Below, piece by piece: positions 11,941-23,567 of a stretch of 64,000 nucleotides of DNA. The DNA is from Neodiprion pinetum (taxonomy: Eukaryota > Arthropoda > Insecta > Hymenoptera > Diprionidae), in NCBI RefSeq assembly GCF_021155775.2, contig NC_060234.1, forward strand, positions 34,717,026 to 34,781,025, written 5' to 3'. The notes below the pieces were generated by a model. It saw nothing but the letters and a program-made list of their open reading frames with translations, made no database searches and was not told the origin of the DNA. Made by a program: the position numbers and the translations under genes. The first letter of the stretch is position 1, and the number at the start of each line of letters is the position of its first letter.

Positions 11941-14900
11941 TTATAGTTTAAATCCTGAGTGTATGGCGACAACACCAAAAGTTAGATTTTCGTAATTTAC
12001 TTGTCTAAATCCAGCATCCTCGATCATGTTCTGAAAGTAAATAGAATGTCACATTGTATATTATCCTTATCTTATCGGAGCTGCAGATGAGAAAAGTACA
12101 TAAGAATTCGTCGCAATTGGATTCCGATTGTTCGGAGTGGGTTGCGATAAATGAACTGAATTAGATATGCAAAAACGTTTACTTCGCTTCTTAAAGGGGA
12201 CCATTAAAAAACTATAAAAATAATCAGATATGCTAGTTAAAAATTACCTTAAAATCGTCTTGCCTGGGAAATTTTCTAATACTTTCAACAAGATATTGGT
12301 AAGGTTCCCACTGTCCAGCAATTAGCATGCCCATAACTGGGATCATTTGAAAGGAGTACTTGTCATAGATCCTGTGATAAAATGATAATGAATGAAGAAT
12401 ACAGTAAATCGCATAAATATTTTATTCTTAGATCAAATTTAAAGGACAATGCTTAGGTATGATAATGCATACCAATGCAATGGAATATTAGTGTTTGGAT
12501 TCACGCAGTGTAACTTGTAAGGGGTAACCGTAAAACTGTATAAATATTGAAAAATTCAATATAGCTGCTGCGATTGTAGGTATTCACATTGATGCACTTG
12601 AAACTCAAATCTTAAATAGTCAATGGAAAACCCGTAGTCAGGTCAAGATTCCTCATTGTATCAGGTAAATATAGAATGATAATGCCTGAATCACATTTGA
12701 ATAATAATTTCTGTCTCATCGGTATTGATCAAGCATAAACGTACTCTCTATTGATTTGAAAAGGAATTTGATGCTATTCTCATAACTCTCTTGCTCAAAG
12801 ATGACTCAACTGAACAAGAGCAAAAATTTTCTTACGTTACACTCAAAAATCGAAACGTCGTATACTAAGTTTTTGCATCTATGGTATCTGGCATTTAGCT
12901 GAATTCAAATGCAGGTCGAACAGATTTAACTTTTTTTTTTATAGACTACCATATTATGAATTTCTACTTGCACATAAACGGGGCGCTGAGAGGGCTAACA
13001 TAAACCACAGCAAACAGTTACTGTTCACAATCAGTATGACAATACAGAATTTTGAGATATGTCTTAATCAGTTCAGTATATTTCCACATTTTTTTTTCAG
13101 CTGGGAAAGAGATGACAACTGAATCAAAATTATGGGTAGAATCAGAGGACGCATATACGTATGTACTTGCTGAAGTTTAACTAAAAATTGAAATTGTCCT
13201 GTGTATGAGTATCAGGATTAAAAAAATTGTATAGGATTGAATCTGTGTAAATAATAACAAGTTTTATTCCACCGAGATGCAATCACAAAATCTCAGTCTG
13301 TGCAATCTGATACTGCACTGGAAATTACAGACAAAAGTAATCCTCACGACTGGAAATTTAATTGTGTTGTTATTCTATTCGAGATCTAAGAGTGGAAGAA
13401 AGATTTTTCATGCAGAAATATCTTTGTCAAGATTTACTTGCGAACTTATATCAATGCGATGCTGAGAGTGCAGTTTACCGTAAATTCAAAATATGCAATT
13501 CCCATATACCAGTATTTGCTCACTCAGGTAAATGCGTGAATTTTATTAATAGCTGACAATTTTCTGGAAGTGTACTTTCACCAGTTTGAAGGATGCTACT
13601 TTCTGTTAGGGGTAGCTTGTGCGTTTGTGCTTATAAATAGAATCTGAGGATATTGATGTATCAAGGTAAACATGAAGGGGAGTCGAGATGCACCGATAGC
13701 TATAGAATGAAAATACTCTCCACTGCTGTGGAAAGCCTTAAAAATTTATGTTAAAGGTCTAGTTTATGATATGCGTGATAGCAGATTAATATATGCCAAA
13801 CAATAGCACAGCTTTCCTTTATAGTACAAAAATGGAAAATTGTGAGATTTTTGAATCCTTGAAACTATTGCTAGGATATTAAAAGCGCAGTGGAGGCAAT
13901 TTTTAGCTGTAATTGCGTGAAAAAACAAATGGTAGATGAATTGCATAAAGCTTCGTTAAAACTTGAATATACACATGTAAAGACAAATCACAGAAGAACA
14001 ACATTTCACGTTTGGCAATAAGGCGAGTATAAGGGGATTTCTTCAATATGTGCTTCATTTTTTCAAAACATGGAACGTTTCATTGAGTCCCAAAACTTGC
14101 ATCAAGGCAGTAGTCTGTTTCATCTGCAATATACCCGACTTGCTATAGAAATTAAGTTAACTCCACGAGTTGAGTAAATCAATACACATGCAGTAGCAGA
14201 CTTCCCACCCTTAAGCTTTACATCATTGTCATCCTAACATTAACTACGGATATTTTTTAACAGTATATCACCTGAACAAACATGGTATTGAAAGACAGAG
14301 AAAATTAAAGATGTTATTTGACCCTCAGTACTTCACTTTTACAAAAAATAACTATCGAATTTTTGTACTGAGTAAACCAGTTGATGATAAGTTGATGGAA
14401 GTCTATCAACTGATTTTCAGAAAAAGTTACACTGACGAAACATTGCATAATAGATTTAGACTCACAAATCGTAAATTCCAGTCATGGTACATTCATCTTG
14501 AAATAATAACGAAAATTATTTCCTCTTGTTGATTCAGAATTATCATATGTAATATCACTTTACTGTATCAATTGTAAAACTATCATAATTGAATTTACTA
14601 ACACTTCACATGAAAGACAAGCCATTATTTCATACCATTGCAATGCCTCGTTATTCAATTGGCTGAACTCAAGGCACAAGAAACGTCCACCTGGCTGGAG
14701 AACTCTATAAGCTTCGGCGAGTACCTGGAATGTAACGGATACTCATATTGAGATATATTTACTAGTTACATGATTCATATTTCCAAGCCACTTTCAAAGC
14801 TGGAGTATATGTAGTTTGAGGGTATATTGGCTTCTTGTAAAAGCCGTTATTGCAATTTGCATATTAACGAAGCATCCTCTGATTCCTTGCATTATTTTCT

Positions 14901-16194
14901 TGAATATTTTCAATAATCTTTTCTACATTCTCTATTTTCATGGCATTCTGCAATCTTTGCAAAAGTAACGTATTGTATCCGACACCCATATCTTATCATA
15001 AGAAAAATTGCTTAAATGTACAGTTCATTTTTCTGTAAACATAGCTTTCACTCAATTTATAGTAATACATATTCTAGATCTAACAGAATTTCGTTTACAG
15101 TGTACAGTTTTGAAGGTTATTCAAGTTAAGTAGCCACCAAGACCAGTGTTATATAAATAGCTAAATTTTGATTCAAATAAGCGTGTAATGCGTACTGGCA
15201 GATTATTTTTCAATAAGGAAAACGTGCATAGCGTTGTAAATTCATTGAGGAAACGAATCATGGTCGTCTAAGTTTTACACAAATATATTGAGAATAATCT
15301 TCCTCTAAATGCCTGTTCTTACATTTTCGACATGCGTGACGTTTCTAATCCCAAAGGCAATAGTGTAGGCTGTAAAAGAATCATTGGCAAAAGGTAGTTT
15401 CTCGGCGTCACCTTGTTGCCAGGTGATGTCGTAGCCTTTGTCGACAGTCCATCCTTGTTTTTCAGCTCTAGCTTTGCCAACATCCAACATTGCCTCATTT
15501 ATGTCGCACACAGTCACATGGCTTTGCAAATTTTTTGGGTTTCTCGTATTTTTCAAGTAATTTAAATATCGGAAAGTTATGTCACCCGTGCCGCCAGCTA
15601 CGTCCAACAATTTCGTACCGTGTGTCGGTCCCAAGCGTTGGATGAAAATATCTTTCCACACTCGATGAATACCGAGACTCATTGCATCGTTCATCACGTC
15701 GTATGACCCAGCAACGTTTTCAAACACAGCATGAACTGCAATATAAAGCAACGTTCAATAGCAAACTAACAATAAGTTTAATCTGCAAATCAAAAACACT
15801 ATTGTAGTTTTGTAATGAGTCTGCGGTAATCTGTAATTCTTTTCAGATATATTTTCAAAGGGAAAAGGTAACGAGTAGAATTTGCAAATGATTTCATGCG
15901 AAGTGTATGTACTTCGTCTAGCCCGTCCCATTCAATGAAAACAATTAAAATATACACAGAAATCTTGTATTAAATCGTAAACATCGAAGGTTACGACCTA
16001 ACCTTACCTTTTTTCGCTTTTTCACTTTCTTTGACAGTCTGATAGCCAAAATGTGTTTCTCTGCTCTCATCTTCGTCGTTTTTTTTTTCACTATAAGCTG
16101 AACTTCGCTGGGAAGACGTAACGCTGAATCGCCGGTTGGCAAAGCTCTTGCCTGTCCTTGCTAACCTAAAATTGATACATTTGGAGAGCGCCAT
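11941..16194 (-). CDS. COQ5: COQ5, mitochondrial 2-methoxy-6-polyprenyl-1,4-benzoquinol methylase
   Basis: C-methyltransferase of ubiquinone synthesis, adding a methyl group from S-adenosylmethionine to the benzoquinol ring in the matrix-side COQ complex. Five exons: 16194-16008, 15735-15323, 14724-14636, 12371-12248 and 12030-11941; phases 1, 0, 2, 0 give 300 aa. The first 35 residues are rich in Arg and Ser and lack acidic residues, as expected for mitochondrial import. The UbiE/COQ5 signature YDVMNDAMSLGIHRVWKD is followed by methyltransferase motif I (LLDVAGGTGDIT), post-I (VTVCDINEAML), motif II (GDAEKLPFANDSF) and motif III (VLQPGGRFLCLEFS). The C-terminus is GVVAIHSGFKL, typical of the family. 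An in-frame ATG further upstream (16293) is possible, but the 16194 start gives a normal presequence. Introns of 2.3 and 2.2 kb separate the last three exons. Confidence 0.95.
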
Positions 16195-16399
16195 ATTTAT
16201 GTCAAAGCGATATATGTCGATAGGGTCAAGGACGATCAGGCCGATCGAGCCTTCAATTTCGATAGTCGACGACCTCGACTTGATCAATGACAATTAATGG
16301 GCGTGTCGCATGGCGAAATGGCGCAAAAAAGATCGCAATATAAAAGTCATGTGTTTGTAAACACGGTAAAGTAAGGCTCGCTAGTGAGCTCGTTGCACC
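16195..16399. promoter_or_regulatory. Short shared promoter region of COQ5 and GUCD1
   Basis: Only 205 bp separate the two divergent start codons, so both transcription starts must lie in or near this segment. A TATAAAAG sequence at 16339-16346 points toward GUCD1, about 55 bp before its ATG. Two GTCGATA/TTCGATA sequences partly resemble the insect DRE core. Shared control is inferred from the spacing. Confidence 0.6.
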
Positions 16400-18021
16400 A
16401 TGACTGGCCCCAAAAATGACAGTAAGTACACCATGCTGTCGTATTCTTCTCTCAGATCGTGTGCTTATGATATTTCGTGGATAAGTGTCCTAAGTCCCAA
16501 GAATCGAAATTACGTGTTTAATACTTCCAACACCTGGAGTACAGATCTCTGTTGTTTATTGAAACCAATCGGGGTTACGCATGAGTATTGCACTGTAACC
16601 TTTGCTGGTCATTCCTTAGATCCCCAGAACGACAGACCACAAATTTACCAACACTATTCGCATCCTCATTGTGTTTCTAACCTTCCAGAAGCACAGCATG
16701 TTATTGAAGTCAAGATTTCCCACATCAGGCAACGTTTTAATTGGGACTGTGGGGTATCCTGCGTGTTGATGGTCCTACCTGACGAGCAGAGAAAATATTT
16801 TATCGACAATTTTGACCAAGTTTGTAAAGACGAGGGATTCGACAAGAGGTAAATTTCCTTTCTTCGCCACAATGCATCTATGATATTTAATGGATATGTT
16901 TCCTACATCCGAAGAGTCGAAATTATACGTTTAATACTTCCAGCACCTGGAGTATAGATCTATGTTATCTATTGAAAAGATTCGGGGTTACGCATGAATA
17001 TTGCACTATAACCTTTGGTGTTCATCCTGGATACCGTGGAGAACATTTTTACGACAAGATACTACACAAGGTAGTCACAAAATATGTTCTCTCTGATTTG
17101 TGCTGCTGCAAGTCAGTACCATTACGTCAGAGAATTCTCTTAATTTTCAAGTATTTGTTTTTTCTACTCTCAGTTCGGTGTTTTATGATTGCATACTCAA
17201 TATTCAGCTATCTAATAATTCAGAATTAGAGAACAATTGAGACAAGGCAGTTTACTAAAACTGGTGAGAAATTAAGGTCGTAAACAAAAATTTATATGCG
17301 AATGGCAATGTATTCTTGTAGGGTAAACTACCTGTATTAATTAAAATAGTTTTATTGAAGCTATTGCGATGCAAACGATGCATTTGGCATGTGGTATTCC
17401 AAGCTGAAATTGCTTGTCAAAGTTATATTATCTTATTAACAGGATGAAGACAGAGTGAATAAGAGATTTCAAGAGGCACGATTGAATAATATTACAGTAA
17501 AAAGAACGTCATTGTTAAATACAGATCTCATAAGGCACTTGACTGCTGAAGGACCGATTATACTCTTAACTAATGCAAGTTTGCTGTGGTGTGATATTTG
17601 CAAAAATAACAAAATTACATGCGAATTACGGAACTGCTTTCCTTGGCCTGTAAGCTATAACGGCCATTACATTGTCTTAGTGGGTTACAATGACCGTAGA
17701 AAGAGATTCCTTTATAGAAATCCTTCATATAGAGAACGTGAGTACTTCATATTTTTTTCTGACATGTTATACTACTTACTGCACTAGATAATAGATTATA
17801 AGAGAAATGGCAGAAATGATCACCGACAGAGATTTTAATTGTTTACTATCCCTCATGTAATAGTCGGGACAAGACCTGATTAAAAAGTCAGATTTGTACA
17901 TATAGGTATATGCGCAATGTCCTACTACCATATGGAAGAAGCAAGGAAATCTTATGGAACAGATGAAGATGTTATTTTGATATATAGTACAAATTTATCT
18001 CCGTTAATAAATAGTTCATGA
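16400..18021 (+). CDS. GUCD1: GUCD1-like protein (guanylyl cyclase domain-containing 1)
   Basis: Conserved animal and plant protein of unclear biochemistry. The family name refers to a weak guanylyl-cyclase match; the fold looks like a C39-type cysteine-peptidase domain. Five exons: 16400-16421, 16689-16848, 16944-17070, 17443-17737 and 17906-18021; phases 1, 2, 0, 1 give 239 aa, matching the vertebrate length. Visible motifs are RFNWDCGVSC (possible catalytic Cys region, residues about 25-34), STWSIDLCYLL, GVTHEYCTITFGVHPGY, LLWCDIC, NGHYIVLVGY (His-containing strand) and EEARKSYGTDEDVILIY near the C-terminus. The first exon codes for only seven residues before a GTAAGT donor. Intron 1 is unusual: it is open in frame and contains a copy of exon 3 (separate entry). 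Confidence 0.92.
16460..16612 (+). pseudogene. Duplicated, decayed copy of GUCD1 exon 3 inside intron 1
   Basis: This stretch aligns with 16873-17025, which is the end of GUCD1 intron 2 plus most of exon 3, at a constant offset of 413 bp. Similarity includes the flanking intron (TATGATATTT, then AATCGAAATTA-like sequence). The copied coding part still reads NTWSTDLCCLLKPIGVTHEY, against STWSIDLCYLLKRFGVTHEY in the true exon. The splice acceptor TTCCAG has become TTCCAA and the copy lacks its own donor, so it probably cannot be spliced as an exon. It lies before exon 2, out of protein order. Confidence 0.85.
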
Positions 18022-20740
18022 TGTAGCTAATTGATTTCCATAGTTAAAGATATAGTCACTTTTATGATAGGGTTTTTCAAAGGAAAATCACTATCACTGA
18101 GATTAATAGTTTTGATAATCAATATTGAAGAATTACCTATGTATTTCTCAATCTACGTTAAACACATCGTAGGTGGAGGGATAGAAGATATGCATGTTTT
18201 TATGACATGTAATTCAGTGCCTCAATCATTCGTTACTAATTAATGATAAATCAGTTAAAACGTAGAACATTGATAATATGACATACCCACGTACGACTGT
18301 GCAATTATATCCAGAACTAATTAAAAGATTAACTACCAGATCTAAAGGTCGAAGATACATTATTCTGGTTCATGATCTCATGATAAAACAAAGTGCAACA
18401 GTTCACATACAATGATGAAGATTTAGTAATTCTTACAAAACTATTTTCGTATTAGATACGTAAATTTTTACAAATTCCGTAGAATTTAATAGTACTTTCC
18501 AAGTTTAATAAACAGGGTTATTCGAATCTGAAATTTTTGAAATTACAATATGGAATTTTCTCCACGGTACGCAATTTTATAAAATAGTTTTTCAATAACC
18601 ACTGGACGCTAAAATCTCGGTTACGCTACGTTTTTTTTCTGAAGGATTACGATCCCCATTTCACATTGAGCCGGCACGGCAGCCACTGTTGACGAATTTC
18701 TTAGGTGAAAATTGTAACAACCTTTGTAATTTTTGCATAACTTGGTGATGGTATCATGTATTATTAACAATGTATTATGCAGCCTTGATGTACATAGGTG
18801 TTTTGATTTGACGTTGTAGTATATTGGCCAGGCAGACTCCTGTGATAAAACTACACAAGCATAAAAAAAAATATATACAAATTTATATATTAATGTACAT
18901 GGATTTTCAATAGTGATTCGAACAGCGTATTATAAAATCGATGAATTGTATGTAAATTTACCTCAACAGTCATGTTGAGTTTATTATGAATGCCTATATA
19001 CAAATACAAAGTATTCATTTTTTCTATAACTTTGACATGTACTTATTGCGCCTACCATTGTTGCCGTAACTTATGAATGGGCATCTTTCATAAGTGTTGA
19101 GAATACTTGAGAACTCTTCCAGTTGACAGTGCAATATCTATTTTATGATCACAAGTACAAATTGCGAACATGCAATTATTTTATAAAAAATACAAGAACT
19201 TAATGTCATATTTATATAGAATTAGGGAAGATGAGGGTGAAATGCTTGTACGGTGTAACACAAATTATTGGACTATAATGCCTGTTACAATAATTAACAA
19301 GTTACGGAATACAGTGTAATAAATACACAAAATGAAAGCTATTTTTCATGAAAGTTCAAAAAGTACATTTCACATATTATTCACTCTGACCCGTATAGCT
19401 TCATTGTCCTAATCTTCTCTGTAGGTTTTACATTGTAAATATTATCGATATTGGTAAAATTTGACATAATTCAAATGTACTAACTAGATACCAGTTTACA
19501 AGGGTATTCGGAGACAAATATATCGTAGGTGTAAAGAATACGAATAAAGTACCCAGAATATTTCTTAAAACTATTTAATTAGATTCGATGTACAATGTGT
19601 GGATTTAAAAACACTAGGTAATAACATAAGTAGAATATTGTTATGCAGTTAATTTCTAGTTATTTTCACCCATAGACCACTTTTGTTATACACGTAACTA
19701 TCGAATTCTCGATATTTTAACATAATATGTTGGTGGAAGCTTAGCTTTGGAAATTTTACTCGCTACATCCATAAAAGTACTGATTTGTTGTTTACGCCTT
19801 TTGTGGTTTTGCGAAACCGTTATACTCGTGAAAATAAAAAATATTATGGTGCAAAAAATTACGTGCCAATTGGCTCATGCATATATTGTTACGAGTCCTG
19901 AAAACGATTTCAATTCTACTAGTCATTTCATGAATAGAAGTTTCACCAAAGGAAAAATAAAAGTATCACACATCAAAAATAGATGAATTATCAGTTAGGT
20001 CAATGAGTAAACTGTTTTTTTTTCTATCCATCGCCGAACATAATTATTTACTTGAAGCGAACATAACGTAATTCGTTTATGCGTTTTTTTTATTACATGA
20101 CCGTAGACCACCAATTAGCTAAAGGTGCTCGAATACATTTAACGAGTGTGTATATCTATGTAGAAGTTAATCTATAATATCCGGTTTTGAGTGGTGGGTA
20201 AAAAATTCATAGTAAAATTCCACATAAATTAACGTGCAGGTATATTTATATTATGCAAAAAATCTTACTAACGAATGCTGCTGGAAGAAAGGATAAAAAT
20301 ATAGAAATGAAAGTGATCGAATTTTCGTCTTGGTCAAGTTCAAGTCTAACGAATAAACCAAAAAGAAATTTATCATTTATACATAATGGTTCTTGATAAG
20401 AAAAGAACAAGTCACAATTTGAAGATATCGTTGGGTGATAATTTCATGATTCACACCATATGTACAGACAAATAGCTAATACATTACGTAAAAATGCTCG
20501 TGTAACTCGTTTAGAGCCAGGGACTAATCGTGAATAGATTCCAATAATATCTATCTGTTGATACTTTGTCTATCGTGCAATATAGTTGATACATTATTTT
20601 TCGTTCAATAAATTTTTTTCTATACATTAGTACTGATATTTGAAATCAGCAGAGAATTATTTATGCATACGAGTTGCATGAAAAACGATGAAAGTTGATT
20701 TATATACTGTTGAAAACATATTCTCAAAAATATGCCATAT
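18022..20740. other. Region between the converging GUCD1 and TPR genes
   Basis: AT-rich DNA holding the two 3' ends. No exon, RNA gene or clear repeat was seen. Several AATAAA-like sequences occur (for example near 18507) but none can be assigned with confidence. Confidence 0.5.
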
Positions 20741-23143
20741 TCAGTTTTGCATCAAAATTTTCGTACAATACGGAAATTTCTTTTTTGAAGCAAAGCAAGC
20801 GATCGCTCTCTTCAAGTTCGCATTGTCTCCCAGTACGGAATCACGAATGCCACCGTCATCGACACCTCGACCAAAGGATAAACTATCCACTAATGATCTC
20901 AGACAAGGACAAGTCGGATGCGTTGGCGATGCCTGATAGTGGGATCTAGCTAGGTACATCAGTGCCTCGCTACGTTGACTACCAAGTCGTGTTTCAGGGA
21001 CGTTTTCCTCCCTCAACACTTTCAGGGCACCCTCGGATTTCTTAAGGGCCTTTCGAGTTTGCTTCGTTTGAATCGCTGGGCGTGACTGACTGTTCAAAAT
21101 TTCCGTTATTCGCTGAACAAGGAGGTTCCTTTTGTCCGACGTCTTCCAGCAGCCCGTCGCGACGCTCTGTTCGTGCGCTTGCATGTACGCTTTCAGAGCT
21201 TGATCGATTTTTCCTTGTTGCATAAAGCAATCACCCATCAGAAGTCGTGGTTCCCCGGATTTCTCCAAGAGTTTTTTATTCTGTAATACCTTTATGGCTT
21301 CCTCGTATCTCCCGTTGATCATGTGTTCCATCGCCATGTCGTACCTGCACCGTCGTTTTGCGTATAAAGTCTCGTCGAGCCAATTGCAAGCGCATGTGGT
21401 TCAATCGTGAAAATATGTACCTGATTAAACACCACTGGTCAATCAACAATTCCCTAGTTTGCTCTACCGTCAAATTTCCCATCAGGGATCCCCGTTTATT
21501 TTCGGATGGTTCAAGCAGCTTGTAGAAAGCTTTGTTCACGTTGTCGAGCCATTGCATTGATTCCTTGAGGCGACCGGAAAGTCGTAATACGATTGTTTTG
21601 AGGACTGTAAAGCCTGGGTTGTAAGGATCGCAGTCTGTCCCTTTGTCGATTGTCATTAGAGCTTTATCGTAGCATCCATTTATGCACCATATTATGGCGT
21701 AAGACAGCATAGTGTGCCCGGTATCGTAGATCACCTGCAAGAAGGACTGACGGTAGGTAAATACCAAATGGTGGGGAAAATTATCTTCCATTGAGGATCG
21801 GTGCTCGGCATTTGGAAAAATACCTGAAGTAGATCCTGAGCTTCCATATTATTTTTGTCTAGAGAAATTGCTTGGCGCAACATTCGCCGTGCGGCAGCGA
21901 CTTCTCGAATGTGAATCTTGAATTCAGCATGCTGCGTCATCAAATCTGCATTCCTCTGCGATTTCGTCCCTTTTACGAATTCGGACCATGCCAAACAATA
22001 CGAGTCGTATTTATCGAGTTTCCGAAGGCATTTCAAGAGCATGTCCTTAAGAACGGGAAAGAAAAACTTGATTCAACGTTGATCGTGTTTTTGGGATGGA
22101 CGTTCCAACGTCATTTGACGATGTTTGCACTCGCCTGTGATTCGTAGCCTCCGTTTGCTTTGGGATCAAGTACTAGGACTTGTTCGTAATCAGCTACAGC
22201 CTCTATCAGTCTCTCGTTATTCTCATGCCATTGGCCCCTTTTGCAGTATGCATTTACCAATTCCTTTCTATACTGTGCCATCGTTTCATCATCGGATGTC
22301 TGATCAAACTTCACCATGCTTCTCGCGGTTTCGTACCATTTCGTTGCCCTTTGCCAATCCCCTAAACAGCGTAAACATTTTTGCACGTGTGTGTAAGACA
22401 TCGAAGAATTTTGTATCTTAGAATCCAGAGAAATCTCGAGGTCCGTCGCCACTTGGCTTAAAATCTTGAGCATATATGGTGTTTCATGTTTATCTCAATT
22501 CTACGTGTAAGATATTCGAATTTACCTTTTTGGGCATAAACTTGTCCTCTAAGAGCATACAGCTGATGTGAATGAGGGTTCATGTGCAATCCCTTCCTGA
22601 TAACAGGAAGTGCTTTTTCCGATGGTTCGTCAGGGTTTTTGACTAATTCAGTAGCTTCTTTGAGGTACTTATTAGCCATCTCGATTTCACCTTTTTTGTC
22701 AAGAGTTTTGTCGTATGTCCAAAGTACTTTTAACTGTGCAGGAATGACGCATAAGGATAATCTTAATAAGGTGAAAATAACCGTCACAGTTGTTGTAAAC
22801 GTCGAAAACTTGCTTGAATTGAATTAAATACTACCTGGAGTCGAAAGTACTTGAAACCTTAAAAGTTTTGCGAAAACTAAGTAATATTTATCGAGGGTTG
22901 AGTTTCACAGGGATATATTGCTACAGTCTAAAATATTCTAATCCAGCCCGATAATGTTTGAATTTTTATTCCAAATAGCCTATATTGCCGACACTACGAG
23001 GTAGAAGATTAGTCGATGACGATGACATGAAGGTATACTGTTATACCATCATAGCCTCACTGTGCGCATTTTGATAACGTGTCTTCGTAGTCATCAGCAG
23101 CTTTTCCAAATGGCCTAAATCCTGTGCCGGGCGCATTTTGAGT
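20741..23143 (-). CDS. Tetratricopeptide-repeat protein (5' end unresolved)
   Basis: Five or six exons encode about 570 aa of helical TPR-type repeats, for example GDWQRATKWYETA, EAVADYEQVLVLDP, GCYDKALMTIDKGTDCDPYN, GRYEEAIKVLQNKKLL and GKIDQALKAYMQAHE. TPR arrays are protein-binding scaffolds; the partner is unknown and I cannot name the orthologue. Reliable exons are 22045-21824, 21734-21421 and 21344-20741 (phases 0, 2). The exon ending at 22135 leaves through a GC donor (CAG then GCGAGT). Between the exon at 22526-22733/22761 and the next, the frame shifts and no ordinary intron restores it cleanly (see findings). For the start there are two models: a tiny exon 23069-23061 (ATG CGC ACA) joined to 22733, or an exon 23143-23061 (reading NAPGTGFRPFGKAADDYED) joined to 22761, which needs a further upstream exon. 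The last roughly 60 residues look unlike TPR and may hide an intron. Confidence 0.72.
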
Positions 23144-23567
23144 CTTGAATTTAAACGGATTTAGATTGAATGTTATGTATGTAATTAGGCATACGACGTT
23201 TCGAGTATATAAAAAGTCACATAGAAAAAGTACAACTGGAAGATGTCATGAAAAATAGCTAATGTTCATTTATCGAATATCAGGTGTTCAGAACGGTACT
23301 GTATCTATATTCAGACAGCTTCATGGTGTTTGTTTCGAAAAATCGTTTCTTCGAATATATTGTGTAATCCAGATGATATCTCGTCTGCGCAGGGTTTTTT
23401 AAATAAAGTTCACAGAGAACGGATTTGTATGCTCAGATCCAAAGACTTTATTTTATAACATCATTTACGAAAACATACAATTACAACGAACGACATAGTT
23501 GAAAATTTGCAACGAGTATATACCAAGAGCGGTCAGTGATCTGCGACGTTGACGTCCTTTTGGCTCT
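23144..23567. other. Spacer between the TPR gene and SDR-A, with SDR-A 3' untranslated region
   Basis: A minus-strand AATAAA (plus TTTATT, 23448-23453) lies about 115 nt past the SDR-A stop and is its probable polyadenylation signal. The rest may contain the promoter of the TPR gene or a missing 5' exon; a short frame starting at an ATG near 23324 is too brief to judge. Confidence 0.55.

Noticed and set aside
16400..16852. A single 150-codon exon for the start of GUCD1
   Set aside because: A GTAAGT donor at 16422 and a TTCCAG acceptor at 16688 give a 239-aa protein of normal family length; the intervening part carries a misplaced copy of exon 3. Kept as an intron-retention finding.
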